Source of the DNA: Phalacrocorax aristotelis
Taxonomy: Eukaryota > Chordata > Aves > Suliformes > Phalacrocoracidae
NCBI RefSeq assembly: GCF_949628215.1
Contig: NC_134311.1
Coordinates: 18,786,582-18,850,581 of the forward strand
DNA length: 64,000 bases
Direction of reading: 5' to 3'
A model generated the notes under the pieces. It ran no database searches. It saw nothing but the letters and a program-made list of their open reading frames with translations, and was not told the origin of the DNA. Positions 1-11,108 of this stretch are shown here, in pieces. A program made the position numbers and the translations under genes. The first letter of the stretch is position 1. Each line of letters starts with the position of its first letter.

Positions 1-63
1 TTTTTTAATTAAATGCAGTATAACACTTCCTGCCTTCTAATTATTTTTCTCTCTTTTTCTAAG

Positions 64-105
64 ATACAGCACAACTTACAAAAACTACTTGAAGATGGTG
101 AATGA
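64..105 (+). CDS. GRAMD2B: GRAMD2B (GRAMD3) terminal coding exon, partial gene
   Basis: A pyrimidine-rich tract ending in TTTCTAAG (acceptor AG at 62-63) is followed by 13 codons reading IQHNLQKLLEDGE and then TGA. This closely matches the extreme C-terminus I know for vertebrate GRAMD2B (IQNNLQKLLENGD in human). The family is a GRAM-domain protein anchored to the ER membrane by a single C-terminal membrane segment; the short piece seen here would be the tail after that segment and looks coiled-coil-like. The rest of the gene lies to the left of the window. Its orientation, convergent with ALDH7A1, matches the human gene order GRAMD2B > < ALDH7A1. The identification rests on 13 residues plus synteny. 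The phase at the exon start is inferred from the match. Confidence 0.82.
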   Translation: MQHNLQKLLEDGE

Positions 106-1290
106 AACGCCAATGTTCTTGGACTGCTTCAGACCTCATTCTTCTCTCTTCACAAACAGTTCCAAAAAAGCTCTGCTGGCCAGAGTTGAAGCTTCTTTAT
201 TTTCGATCCAAACCGAACTTAAACTATGGTAAAGCTCATGTCATAATGCAGAAAGTCAGTTTATTCTTCAGCTTGTGTCTATGTTTTGAAAGCATATATG
301 TTTTGATCTACATGTATCTATGTTTAAAAATAAGGGGATTTTTCCTTCTCTATTGTGTGTGAGTTAATGGATTTTATAGCTTGCTTGATTCTATACTTAC
401 ACCAGTGCAAATCTGGTGCAACTCCTTTTACCTCAGCATTTGATTTCTGCCTTTTGTCATTGAAATGTAAATGGGAAGAATTCAGTCACAACTTGTGCTG
501 AAGTATATGTGAATGAGCTGGTATCTGTCTCAGCTATGGTTATGGATCGGTGCTGTGCTCTTCATTTTTACTTATTTGTGCCCTGGCATCCCAAAGATCA
601 GATAACAGACACCTCTGGGTTTGGTTATGTGAAGTTCTGAATGTTCAAGGTGTGTGCAGTTCTCAGGAGCTGTAAGAAGGCTCAATTCCACTTTCTGTGG
701 CATTGCATCGCCACTGAGAGTAACATCTGTTTCTGCTGGGCATTCAGTTTCCATTGGAGTCAAGCTTGAAATATGTATGGACTTGCCAACTTGACTGCAA
801 GTTGCTTATGAATAGCAGTATGGGTGTGACATATCTGCACAACTTAGAACTGCTAGGTTTTTTGTCTACTTGTATGGTCTCTGTCCATGAAGTTAATCAG
901 TGTGAAGACCTTCAGTCAGCTTTCCTTGGAGTTGCATGGGGTTTTGGTTGGCTGAGCAAGTGCAATTTGTGTTCCAGTTGATGGAAATCTACTCTTGGTA
1001 TGTGACTCCAGGGACCAGATATTTCCACGTAACAGGAACTTGCGAATTAATGATGTAGCAATACAATCGGTAGAGTAAATGAAAAAAGTGGACACCTGCT
1101 TTCACAGTGCCTAAGGTGTGATAACTGGGGATTTTAGCTTTCGCATTTCTGATTAGTTTTCAAAAATCAATATTTAGGATAACGACTAGTATCTGTGAAG
1201 TAACAGTATTGTTTATAATATGCTATGCATTTTATAACCATTTCTGTGAAATGTACCTACTTTGTTTAAATAAATTTTTTAAAAACGATT
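106..1290 (+). other. GRAMD2B: GRAMD2B 3' UTR
   Basis: Non-coding sequence after the GRAMD2B stop codon, with no sustained reading frame. It runs to a canonical AATAAA at 1269-1274 that sits in an AT-rich context. The UTR end near 1290 is inferred from that signal; weaker or earlier signals could also be used. Confidence 0.55.
1269..1274 (+). terminator. Poly(A) signal AATAAA, GRAMD2B
   Basis: An exact AATAAA hexamer about 1.16 kb after the GRAMD2B stop. It is the first canonical hexamer I see on the plus strand after the terminal exon. Confidence 0.5.
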
Positions 1291-2589
1291 GACTTGGAAG
1301 TATAATTTGGATGAACCCAATTCCATCCATCAGTTTTAGTCAAACATGGTACTCATGATCTGAGCAGGCTCATACCTCACTATACAAGGTTTGTGCAAAA
1401 CAGTAACCAACTCAAAGGGTTAGGAACTGCATCTTGCTGATGTACTTCCTCTTACTCAGCTGTACTTGAGGTCTTTCCAGATTGCAACAGTATGAGCAAA
1501 TTTAGAGTTAAGGAGGTATCACCTGAGAGCACTATTAAAGGATATTGGGTGAGTATTCTAATGTTGAGACAGCTGAGAGCATCTTATGTGTTCTGTAATG
1601 CACTGGCGCAAGTTTCCAGCTGAGCATGGTCTGTCAGAAGTCTGTGAGATTTGACTGAGCTCCCTGTAGCGGCCTCTGCCTTTCATTCCTCAGCTGTCAT
1701 GAGATTATTGTGATACTTGGTTCCCCAGGAAAGCTACTGAAATAAGTTATTTTTTGTTTCTTCTTTGTCCATCCTTTTCCCTGCTCTCTTTCAACAGTTG
1801 CAACAGCTTAAGCAACATTTTGGACGCCGATCTTATCTTCTCCCTTCTTCTCTACTTCCCTCCCTTCAATTCTGATCAGTAATAGAAGTCTGTAGCTCTG
1901 GTTATGGTTTAAAAAGTTGATGGCACAAGTCACCTTTTACTCCACCACATCAGCAAGGATGTGCTTTGCTATAGGAAAACAAAGGGAGAGAGAGTATTTG
2001 GCATGTGCCGTATGAAAAACAGGCAGGCTAAGCCTTCATCATTAGCCGTAAGCAAGTGGAATAATTGCGAGAGTGAATGAGTAATCAGAGGTGGATGTGG
2101 CCCTTTAGCCCATTGGGGCAGCATGCCAGGGGAGGCAAGTCTGGACAAAGGTGTAACAGTGTCTCAAATGGAGGAGAAGCAAATTACGCTCCAAAGAAAG
2201 TAGTGGCAACTGGCGCTTGTGAACCTGCGGTCACCTCAGTTCACCAATGCAATTCAATGTGGCCACCTCTTCTCTGCTCCTCAGTTGTTACCCTTCTTTT
2301 CCTGGAGGAAGGAGGAGGATGCCGTACTGTTCAGAACTCAGTGCACAGTTGGGCAGTGTGTAGTACTGCAGTACTTCCAGACTGGGGGAGACATGTATGG
2401 AAGGCAACAGGGTCACATCACTATGTTTTCTCTAGTTGTAATTGGTGACCCCATTATTTTTCGTAACAGTCTTGGCCCAACCTTCTTTGGTTCATGTGTG
2501 TGCCACTTCCAAGGGAGAAAAAACACCAAACAAACAAATGGCTGTTCGATTTTCTTTCTCACAAAATGAATTTTGAGGATATCGCCAAC
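1291..2589. other. Intergenic DNA, no gene seen
   Basis: AT-rich single-copy-looking sequence between GRAMD2B and an old CR1. Short open frames exist on both strands (for example about 2077-2569) but none resembles a known protein or has splice-site support. Confidence 0.5.
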
Positions 2590-3383
2590 CATATGAAGTT
2601 TAACAAGGGCAAGTGCCGGATTTTGCACCTGGGGCACGGCAACCCCTGGCTGTACACACAGACTGGGGAATGAGAGGCTGGAGAGCAGCCCCACAGAGAG
2701 GGACCTGGGAGTTCTCATCAACGGCAAGTTGGACATGAGCCAACAGCGTGCCCTGGCAGCCAAGAGGGCCAGCCGTGCCCTGGGGTGCATCAAGCCCTGC
2801 ATTGCAGCCGGGCGAGGGAGGGGATTGTCCCGCTCTGCTCTGCGCTGGGGCGGCCTCACCTCCAGTGCTGTGGGTGTTTGGGCGCCACAGTACATTAGGG
2901 ATATAAAGCTACTGGAGAGTGTCCACAGGAGGGACACAAAGTTGGTGAAAGGTTTAGAGGAAAAGTTACATAAGGAGCAGCCAAAGTCACTTGGTTTGTT
3001 CAGCCTGGAGAAGAGGAGACTGAGGGGAGACCTCATGGCGGTCTGCAGCTTCCTCACAAGGGGAGGAGGAGGGGCAGGTGCTGATCTCTTCTCTCTGGTG
3101 ACTGATGACAGGACCCGAGGGAATGGCAGGAAGATGTGCCGGGGGGGTTAGGTTGGGTATGAGGAAAAGGTTCTTCCCCAGAGGGTTGTGGAGCCCTGGA
3201 ACAGGCTCCCCAGGGTGGCATCACAGCACCAAGCCTGACGCCATTGAAGAAGCACTTGGACAAATGCCTCAGAGACATGGTGTGAATTTTGGGGTTGTCC
3301 TGTGCAGGGCCAGGAGTTGGGAGTCAATGATCCTTGTGGGTCCCTTCCAACTCAGGACATTCCATGATTCTGTGATTCTGTGA
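2590..3383 (+). mobile_element. CR1 LINE, 5'-truncated and old, plus strand
   Basis: Translation in shifting frames gives the C-terminal end of CR1 reverse transcriptase: [14 protein letters not shown] at about 2593, then [16 protein letters not shown] near 2700, then [15 protein letters not shown] near 2990-3035. This is followed by the CR1 3' UTR with GATGATCC-like and GTGGGTCCCTTCCAACTCAG text near 3330-3358 and two terminal ATTCTGTG octamers ending at about 3383. Several frameshifts and stops make it a dead copy. It resembles the copies at 59.8 kb and 57.8 kb more than the 38.4/52.8 kb pair. The 5' edge is approximate. Confidence 0.9.
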
Positions 3384-4331
3384 AACCCCGAAGACACGGT
3401 GGTGGTTGCGAGTAGGAGTCATACACCAGACCTGATTTTCCACATACATTCTGCAGATGTCCCGCCAGTGGAGTCCTTACATCCTGGCCTGGCGAGACTA
3501 ATCTGAGGTGGTTTTATCCACCTCACTAGTATGAACACATACCAAGTAGCTGATAGTCACTGTGGGGTGGAAACCTGGAAGTATATTATAGGCATGATTT
3601 TCTGATGTTTGGGAATTCATCTGTCTTGAGGCTGCTGTCAAGGGGAAGAGTCCTTTCTGTTTCTCCCCTCCTCCATATTTCAAGTTCTTATTTTTTTGTG
3701 TATTTTCACAACAGAATGGAGGGGGGGAAAGTAATGTGGGTGTGGAGAGGCTGGTTGGCTTGAGGGATTGTTGAATTTGTTTTCTGCCAAATTAGTTTTT
3801 TCTGCCCTATTATTTGCCTGAACTGGCCTGGGCTGAGGGGTATCAAGTTTATGATACCATTGGTGTGAAGGATGCAGCTAGTACTCCAAGAAGAGGAAGC
3901 ACCTCTCATCAGAGCATAAAAGGTAGTAATTCCTGTTAACACTTGTAGAAAAGATGAACAGTTTTGTGTGTATGTGTTCAATTTTAATTCTTTGCATTAC
4001 AAGAATTAATTTTTAGCATTGATTTTAATGCTTTGACCTGAGACTTCCTGCAGGTGTGCCATAATGCTTTCTGCTTCCTGCTGTGCCCGTACATTCATTT
4101 CCAAGTTTCAAGCTCATAGTCAGCTGACAAACGCTAAATAAATCTCCTGGCTGGTGCTCTCCAGGCCTTCGCGGGCTATTGCTCAGCTGGATCAGCTGCA
4201 GCTGGTAGTGAGGTGTTACGCCCAAGAAGATATGAGATTTTGCATTCACAGAGCAAGTGTGACATGCAATAAAGATAATGAAAAGGCTGGCTATTTAAAT
4301 AGAAAACTGAGCAAACAGTTTCTTTTGTGCT

Positions 4332-4373
<42 letters not shown>

Positions 4374-7300
4374 TTCTGTAAACAGCAGAGGAATAATGTT
4401 GTTTGAAAGGATTTTGCCAGCACCTGCTTTCAGTTTGCCTGGTGAGACTATCTGAGTTTGACATGCAAATTTGCTCAAGTGGGAAAATTGACTAATCTCA
4501 TCTGACACTTCCAGGTTTATGGTTTAAACCCCATGGAGCTTTCTGCTAAACATGGTTGCATGTAATGGGACTTTACAAAAGGGATGGGGTTTTTTGCTTT
4601 CTTGGGTTATAAAATCAATGCAATATAATTTTATAATTCTAGAGCTTCATGATAACCTGTTGTTCAGGGAACAGCCACAACAAAATACATGCCAGTAACT
4701 TTAATTTAATTTTCTCTTAAGTTATTCCCTATTTATCAGTAGCCTTCCTGAATTTTAACAAAAAATCAGTCAAATGGATATAACAAAACAGTCTACGCTA
4801 TATGCACTAATCCAGGAGCACTTTCAGGGGTATGTTCCATGAACTTTACCCAATGTTATGATGCCAGTAACTATTCCTGTCCAAAATACAGGCCTTTCAC
4901 TGATACGTACATAGCTGGTTTTTAGACCTTCTGGTTTTCCTCCTGGTGGCTTCTACTGATATATAGAATAATCAGAAGCTTTTGTCTTTCCTCTGTACCT
5001 GGTATCATCTCTACTATAATTTACAAAGAAGTGGTCAGTATCTCAGCAAGCAGACTTCAGGCAGGGATTCAAGGCAATCCTATGTTAGCGAAGCCTTCCC
5101 CAAGCTTGTGTTTCTAATAAAAGAGTATAAGAATATTCCAGCTATCCCCTACTGAAGTTACACATGCTTTGCATGAATCAGTTCACCTTTCTTGCCCGCA
5201 ACGGGCAGTATTTGTGCCAAAAACCTTCCCTCTCCTGGAAGGTCCAAGCACCTTTCCAAGAGTGTTACGGTGGGTGGAAGGAGTAACTGCCTTGATTTGG
5301 ATGTCTGTTTACTAAGTAGACATCTGTGCCAAAAAAATCGGAAGTTAGCTCCTTGAAGAGAGTGTCCTAGAAATTATTGCCCTCCATATACATTTCATAC
5401 TGACTAGGCTCACTAGGTGCCAGCCTCTGTGAATTCAGCCTAGGTAGCTCTTTCCCCCTCCCATTTTTTTTTCCTTTTGTCCATTGTGTGTGGAGCCTGT
5501 GCCAATGTATTTTATTGTGTCTGTGACCTTCTTGCCTTGCCAATTTCTGTACTGTGTTTATTTGGATAGTGCTTAAACGTTCATTATGTTCTTAAAGTTG
5601 AAAAGATACCTTTTCCCAGGCTTTACACAGCAAACAGCAAGCTCATGTTATGACGCATGATGGTATAGTAAGTGCATCCTATTCTGGACATGTGACATTC
5701 TATATAACCTTCATAACGAGGATTTATTAGTCTGTGGCAACACAGGTAGTTTGGCCTGTACAATAAAGGCCTCTTCAACTGCTGTTCTCACTTAATGGTA
5801 TTGATAAGGTAATTTTCCACTGAGTAGGCATTTTAGCAGTGCTTAGCAGGAGATTAAAGGAAAATCATTCCAGTGTGCTGTCAAGCACAAAATTAAAAAC
5901 CAGCTCTTCACATTATCTACAGATAGATAGATAAGGGCTCCTTCCAAGAAGAAAAGGTAATGAGTAACTTCATTACAACTTTACAGACTGGACCTGGCAC
6001 GCTGGGCAAAACATAGTTGAACCCTTCCTGCGCTTACAGCTTACTATCGTGGCAACATGCGCGCGTGGCCATGTTCTGGAGCAGGGGCAAGGTGGAAGGA
6101 AAGTTGGCTTGTACTAACAGCTGGTTCTCCGATGTATGTAATGAACCATGAACATTGTCTCACAGTTGAGTCATGTGAAAAATAAATGCTTTATGACACT
6201 GACTTAGATACTAGCATGAAGAGATACCCTATATTTTCCCACAAAACAGTTCTAAGCAATGCCACTAACAGCACACATGAAAGAAAAAAATCTGCCTTAG
6301 CTGATTTGGAAATGGTCAACCTTCTAAAGAGTCTGATCAACAGTAATGGCTGTAAGGAAGATGTGTGTTGAGCTGAAAGAAACTTCTTGATTGTGGGAAT
6401 ACATCTTCCACGTTTCTCTTCCAAGTCCCTTTGTACATTTCTGGTTCTAAAATTACTCTTTGACCATCACAGTAACTCCTCACATGAAAACAACTTGTGG
6501 TTTGGTGTCTAATTGAACTAATGAAAGCACAAGAGTGGGATAGTGCTCAGAGCTGGCTACTGAGAGCTCCCATACTTAGTTACTCCCTCCTTCTGCCTAT
6601 AGCCCATCCTCTGCCTCCATTTCCCTTCTTGTGCTGCCAGATGTAACCCAGATCCAAAAGTTGGTCTGCTAAATAGTAACCTGTCCAAAAGTAGTTAATT
6701 TTTCACCAGATATATGAAGAAGAGTCTGTAAGACAGCCCAGCATCGTAGAGAGGCCTGTTGATGGATGCTTGGAATCATATTTTACGAATTTTACTGACA
6801 TTACTACTTGTTCCCTCTACTGCTTTCTGTAATTTTATTCTGTGCAAAGTGAAACAACACTGGAGACTGCAAGAATATTCTGAGGCAATCTCACTGTACA
6901 CCTGCCCTGTACCTCTGTGCTTCCCCAAGGAGCCATCGGCACAGATAAGTGAGACAGACCAAATGTGCCAGCAGCAATAACTTCGGCCTCCACACAACTC
7001 TGGTTGCACTCAACCGTGAGCATCAGAGAAAGCTGTATTTGTCCTGTAGTTTTTTTTTTTTTATTTTGGTTTGTGTTCCCTCAGGAAGCAGATCGAGTCG
7101 CCTAGTGCAGAGCTGTATTACTATTTCCAACCTATAAAAATCAGATTTCTTTTAAAGTTGTGACAGCCTTTAATGTTGAATTTGGAAGCATGTCTGTCAT
7201 AGCAAGTAGGCCTCAGAATAAGATGGACAGTAAGCTAAGAGCAATATTAATTTTTCTCCTGCAAAAGCGAGGTTATATGCTGACACACTTTTCCTCCTTG

Positions 7301-10300
7301 TTTTGTATAGTGAAATTAGTCTCCAGACACCACCAACAAACAGAAATCATCTCCGTCATCTCTCTCTCACTTTCTCTGCTTAATATTTTTCTTTTCCCAT
7401 TCACTTATTTTTTATTGAATCAGCTCTACTCAGCTGTAAGAGGCAGAGGCAGTGAATCCTGGGTCTGTTTTAATGTTTATAATAAGCTCTTTAGGCTAAT
7501 AGTAGAAATTCCATTTATGTTTCTGCATTTGGTGAAAAAATGTGGTTCTTTCTGTATTGGAGACATAGAGTAACAACTGTACCGTGTACTATACACTATA
7601 CAGTATATACAGTGTTCTTTCCAAAAGCTTATTTTTCTGTCGTTCTGAAATCTACCTGCTTTTTTTTCAGCTCTCAGACTGAGAAATCTTTAAGCTAGTT
7701 TGATTTCCATAGTGTGGGCATTTATCTGGTCTGACTTGATACAGGCTTTCTTTTACAATGTGCAAGAACGTACTGCAGAAACAGCTGTATTCAAATCACA
7801 CTGGAAAAACAAAGATGTTAATGTCTAAATCATAGAACAACTTTTTTTTTTCTCTCTGACAGTTTTTTCAACAAGTAAAAACTTGTTACAATACACCCCA
7901 AACACGGATGGGTGAGTGTGTAACAGCTATGCTGCTTTAGCCACTGAATTATTACAGCGCAGGATTTCCGCTACTGCCCTTTCCTGGCTGTGCCTGGGGA
8001 AGTGCCCCACACAGCAGAACAGTTCCGCTCCCATCGCAAAGTCCTTCCTTAATGTACCTTCACTGGGAAAATTTTAAAACTCCAGCTATTTAACCACTTT
8101 TGCTAGCTGTTACTTATGGTGATACCACCACTTAAAGCTACATACCACTGCTGTTGGATGAGGAGATGTGCTTCTAGTGGTTGCTCATCCCACACTGGTC
8201 CCACCAGCGATGGCAGAAGTCCCAGGAGGAGGGGCTCCCTACACTGAACTTGACACAAAAATTTCATAAGCAAATAAGCTTTCATGCAGGCTAACAGCCA
8301 CCGCCTTGTGAGTGGACACTGCAGCATTCTTATCAATCATGCTGGGATAAAAAGTGTAACATTAAGTGCCCAGAAGTTTTGCTGTCATTGCGGAATAATG
8401 AGGACGTGCAATCTGAGCAAATGAAACACAGATCTTTTATGAGTCAAAATAAAGTCTTGATGTTTCCTCCAACATATTTGTCTTTGTATCTGTCATCAGT
8501 TTAGAACACATTTTGGCAACCTTATTAAGAAAGTAGGTAGAAAATCTGCCCCGTCAAAAAGTAAATATTAGCAGCCTAGATTATCTAATCGATTCATTAC
8601 CAAGAAATTATCCAAAGGACAAGTCTTTTTATTGTGATGGGCTTTATTTGGACTCCCAGGGCATTTCCCCACTGCTTTGCATCACATACAATTGTATAAC
8701 ACATACAATAATGTAATTTCAGTGTGATTTGCTGCAGTGAGTGAGTGTGTCCTGGCTCAGAGGTCTGAGCAAACAGTGGCTTTTGGCTCAGGGCACTGAC
8801 AGCCTTTTGGCAGCAATGCAGATGACAACACCCAAGAAGCAACACTGTGCAAGCTGCTGCCAAGCTGCTACCTTCAATAGAGGTTTTGTGAGGGGAAAAA
8901 AAAAAATCAATAATTTTACTACCAAAATCTCGTTGGCCTAGTGAAAGCACAGTTCAGGAAGTGCAGATGAGCCAAACAAAACAAAACATCCATTCACACC
9001 TCTGTTGTAGACACAGTGGTTCTTCTTGTTCCTGTAAGCCACATGCAATCGGCTGTTTCTCTCCTATAGGGCTGGTTGAGGAGAGTGGGAAGTTGTTCAC
9101 CTGGGGTTTTATTGACAATAACATGCGTCATAAGTTAGGCCACGGGCATGCAGGGCTTTTTGAATAAACTACACTCCCTGTCTTCCCGCCACCTCTCTAG
9201 CAGTTGCACTGAGCGATCTCTCACAGAATGCTGTGGCCAGCTACATTATAATTATTGCACCACTCGTACAGTTGAGTGGCTGGTGTTTTTGCTGAGATTA
9301 AAAATGAGTGGAAAGAAATGAGCACTGCCTGATCATTTAGTCATACAGCTGCCCAAGTCACTTCAGACACATGCACATTTCCATCTCCTCTGCTATAAAG
9401 CGCTGAAGTGAGGCAGGCTATGACAGTTGCCCAACCTGCCAGCAGTTGCCTTCATTAAGGACCAGTACTGCTGCCACCCCACTGTCACCCCCGCCCTTCC
9501 TGGTCACGTGCTGCTGCTTCCCATCCCCGCCAGCATGCCTGTGGCACAGTGGCATCAGTATCTCTAATTTGCTTCCAGGAAAATCAGCTGAGGTTATGAT
9601 GTGCAAAGCCCAGAGTGCAAAGGTATGTTGCATCACTTCTGCCACATTGGCTCTGCTGAATAGATTAGAGCATTGGAGTAATCAGTTTGTCAGGGGAAGG
9701 AGCAGCTGGAAATGATGAGTGTCCAGGGTAAAAGTACATTTATCTTCTATGGATACATGTGGAAGATGTGGCTTTGAATGTCTAATTCCCTTTTGGCAGC
9801 ACTTATCTATATTTAAGAGCAAGCTTGGATAGGACCATCACACACACACGCGTATATAAAAACCCCTGGTCATAGAAGAAAACAGTTATAACTAGATTTT
9901 GTGAGATTCCCTGGCCTGGCTCAGAGAAAACCTCCTGAATCAGGCAGCCAAAGGCTGTGGGACAGTGGCTGATTCACTGCAAGCCAGTTCGGCAGGTCAC
10001 AGAGAAAACTGTGGTGTCCCAGGGGGCAGCAGGAGTTTAATCAAGATTTTGTTCAGCCTCTAATTCAATGCACAAGCGAAAATCCTGCTTTGGAGTGCTC
10101 TGGCCACAGCTCTGTGAAGCAAGCTGTATTCCTATTGACGTCTCTGTGCTTCTACCTTGTGGTCACTGCACCGGCTTACTGCAGAGCAATAATAATTGCT
10201 CTGGAAATCTTGCAGAGGGGAGCAGACCTCTCTCAGTCTGAGATGCACGTGCACTGCTGTGAGCATGCATTGCTTTTACCCTCAGAAATGCTGAGGTCAG

Positions 10301-11020
10301 GCCATCATGTCTCTGCTTCATATAGCATGAGGCTTTTATTTGGTAGCTCTGACCCCTGGCAACCAGCTCTGCTGATGGGAAACGGGGAGGACGCGGGTGG
10401 AGGCCGTGCGTGCGTGCTCGCCCCCCAGCTCTGCCCGCTTCCCTGGTGGGTGCAGGCGTTCACAGCAGGGCAGCTCAGGCTGCAAGGAAAGGCAGACAGC
10501 TTTTTTCACCTCTTCGACACGTAGAGCAGCAGAACAGTGTATTGCAGAAAAATACAGCTTCTCGTACCCTCTCTCCTATGGAAGAGCTGTGGAGGAAACA
10601 GCAGCTGAACAACAGTAGTTAACAGAGATCAGGGAGAACTTGATTTGTGCTTTGGCTGCACTCGCTGACTTCATCCTGTCTCAGTGGAATAAAGCAAAAA
10701 TTAATACCCCGAGTCTTAATTAAGTGGCCTGGTAGAGACACACGCATAACCAGGTTCTCCACTCCCAGCAAATACCATTTTTGAGTAATTATACAGATTC
10801 ATACACTCTTCAAGCAGAAACAGTGCTAAACCAGAATGATGACAGAAGAGCACAAATATTTTCTGCTCTGCTGTGCCGATGCACTGAACCGTAACAAAGG
10901 TTGACTAATCGCACCTCAGTGCTGAGAAATGAGAAGCTACAGAATGATGAACTAGATAAACAATTAAAACAAATGCAAAGTCATGGAGATGCTGTAGAAA
11001 ATATATGTTGGCCTGTAAGT
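3384..11020. other. Intergenic DNA between GRAMD2B and ALDH7A1 (left part)
   Basis: No gene, RNA gene or transposon recognised. A (TG)n microsatellite lies at 4334-4370 and a short (GATA)3 run at about 5925-5936. The open frames in this interval (for example 7160-7573 and 10090-10524) show no family resemblance and no paired splice sites. Confidence 0.45.
4334..4370. repeat. (TG)n microsatellite, about 18 units
   Basis: Uninterrupted GTGTGT... tract of about 37 bp, preceded by TGA and followed by CGCTTC. It is long enough to be polymorphic and could form Z-DNA. Confidence 0.95.
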
Positions 11021-11108
11021 ATTTAGGTGGAAAAATTAATTGTTTGACTTTGGTCATACCCGCCATAATTCTGTGCCAAAGTCAAAACAATTCATTTTTC
11101 CCCTAAAT
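11021..11108. repeat. Long-armed inverted repeat (hairpin), MITE-like
   Basis: The left arm 11021-11053 begins ATTTAGGTGGAAAAAT and the right arm 11076-11108 ends CATTTTTCCCCTAAAT. The reverse complement of the right arm matches the left arm over about 33 positions with one substitution and one single-base bulge on each side. The loop is 22 nt. The termini TTTAGG...CCTAAA and the short total length suggest a miniature inverted-repeat element, and the TTAGGT-like end recalls mariner-family ends. A hairpin RNA precursor is the alternative. No clear TA target duplication is seen. Confidence 0.75.

Noticed and set aside
102..362. Open frame starting inside the GRAMD2B terminal exon, and a 55-codon frame (67-231) running from the same acceptor
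   Set aside because: The short frame ending at 105 matches the known GRAMD2B C-terminus. The longer frames are out of phase with it and match nothing I know.
2413..3057. 214-codon minus-strand frame
   Set aside because: Antisense to the old plus-strand CR1 and its flank; no protein family resemblance.
10090..10524. 144-codon plus-strand frame in intergenic DNA
   Set aside because: No recognisable domain, overlapping competing frames at its 3' end, no exon structure.
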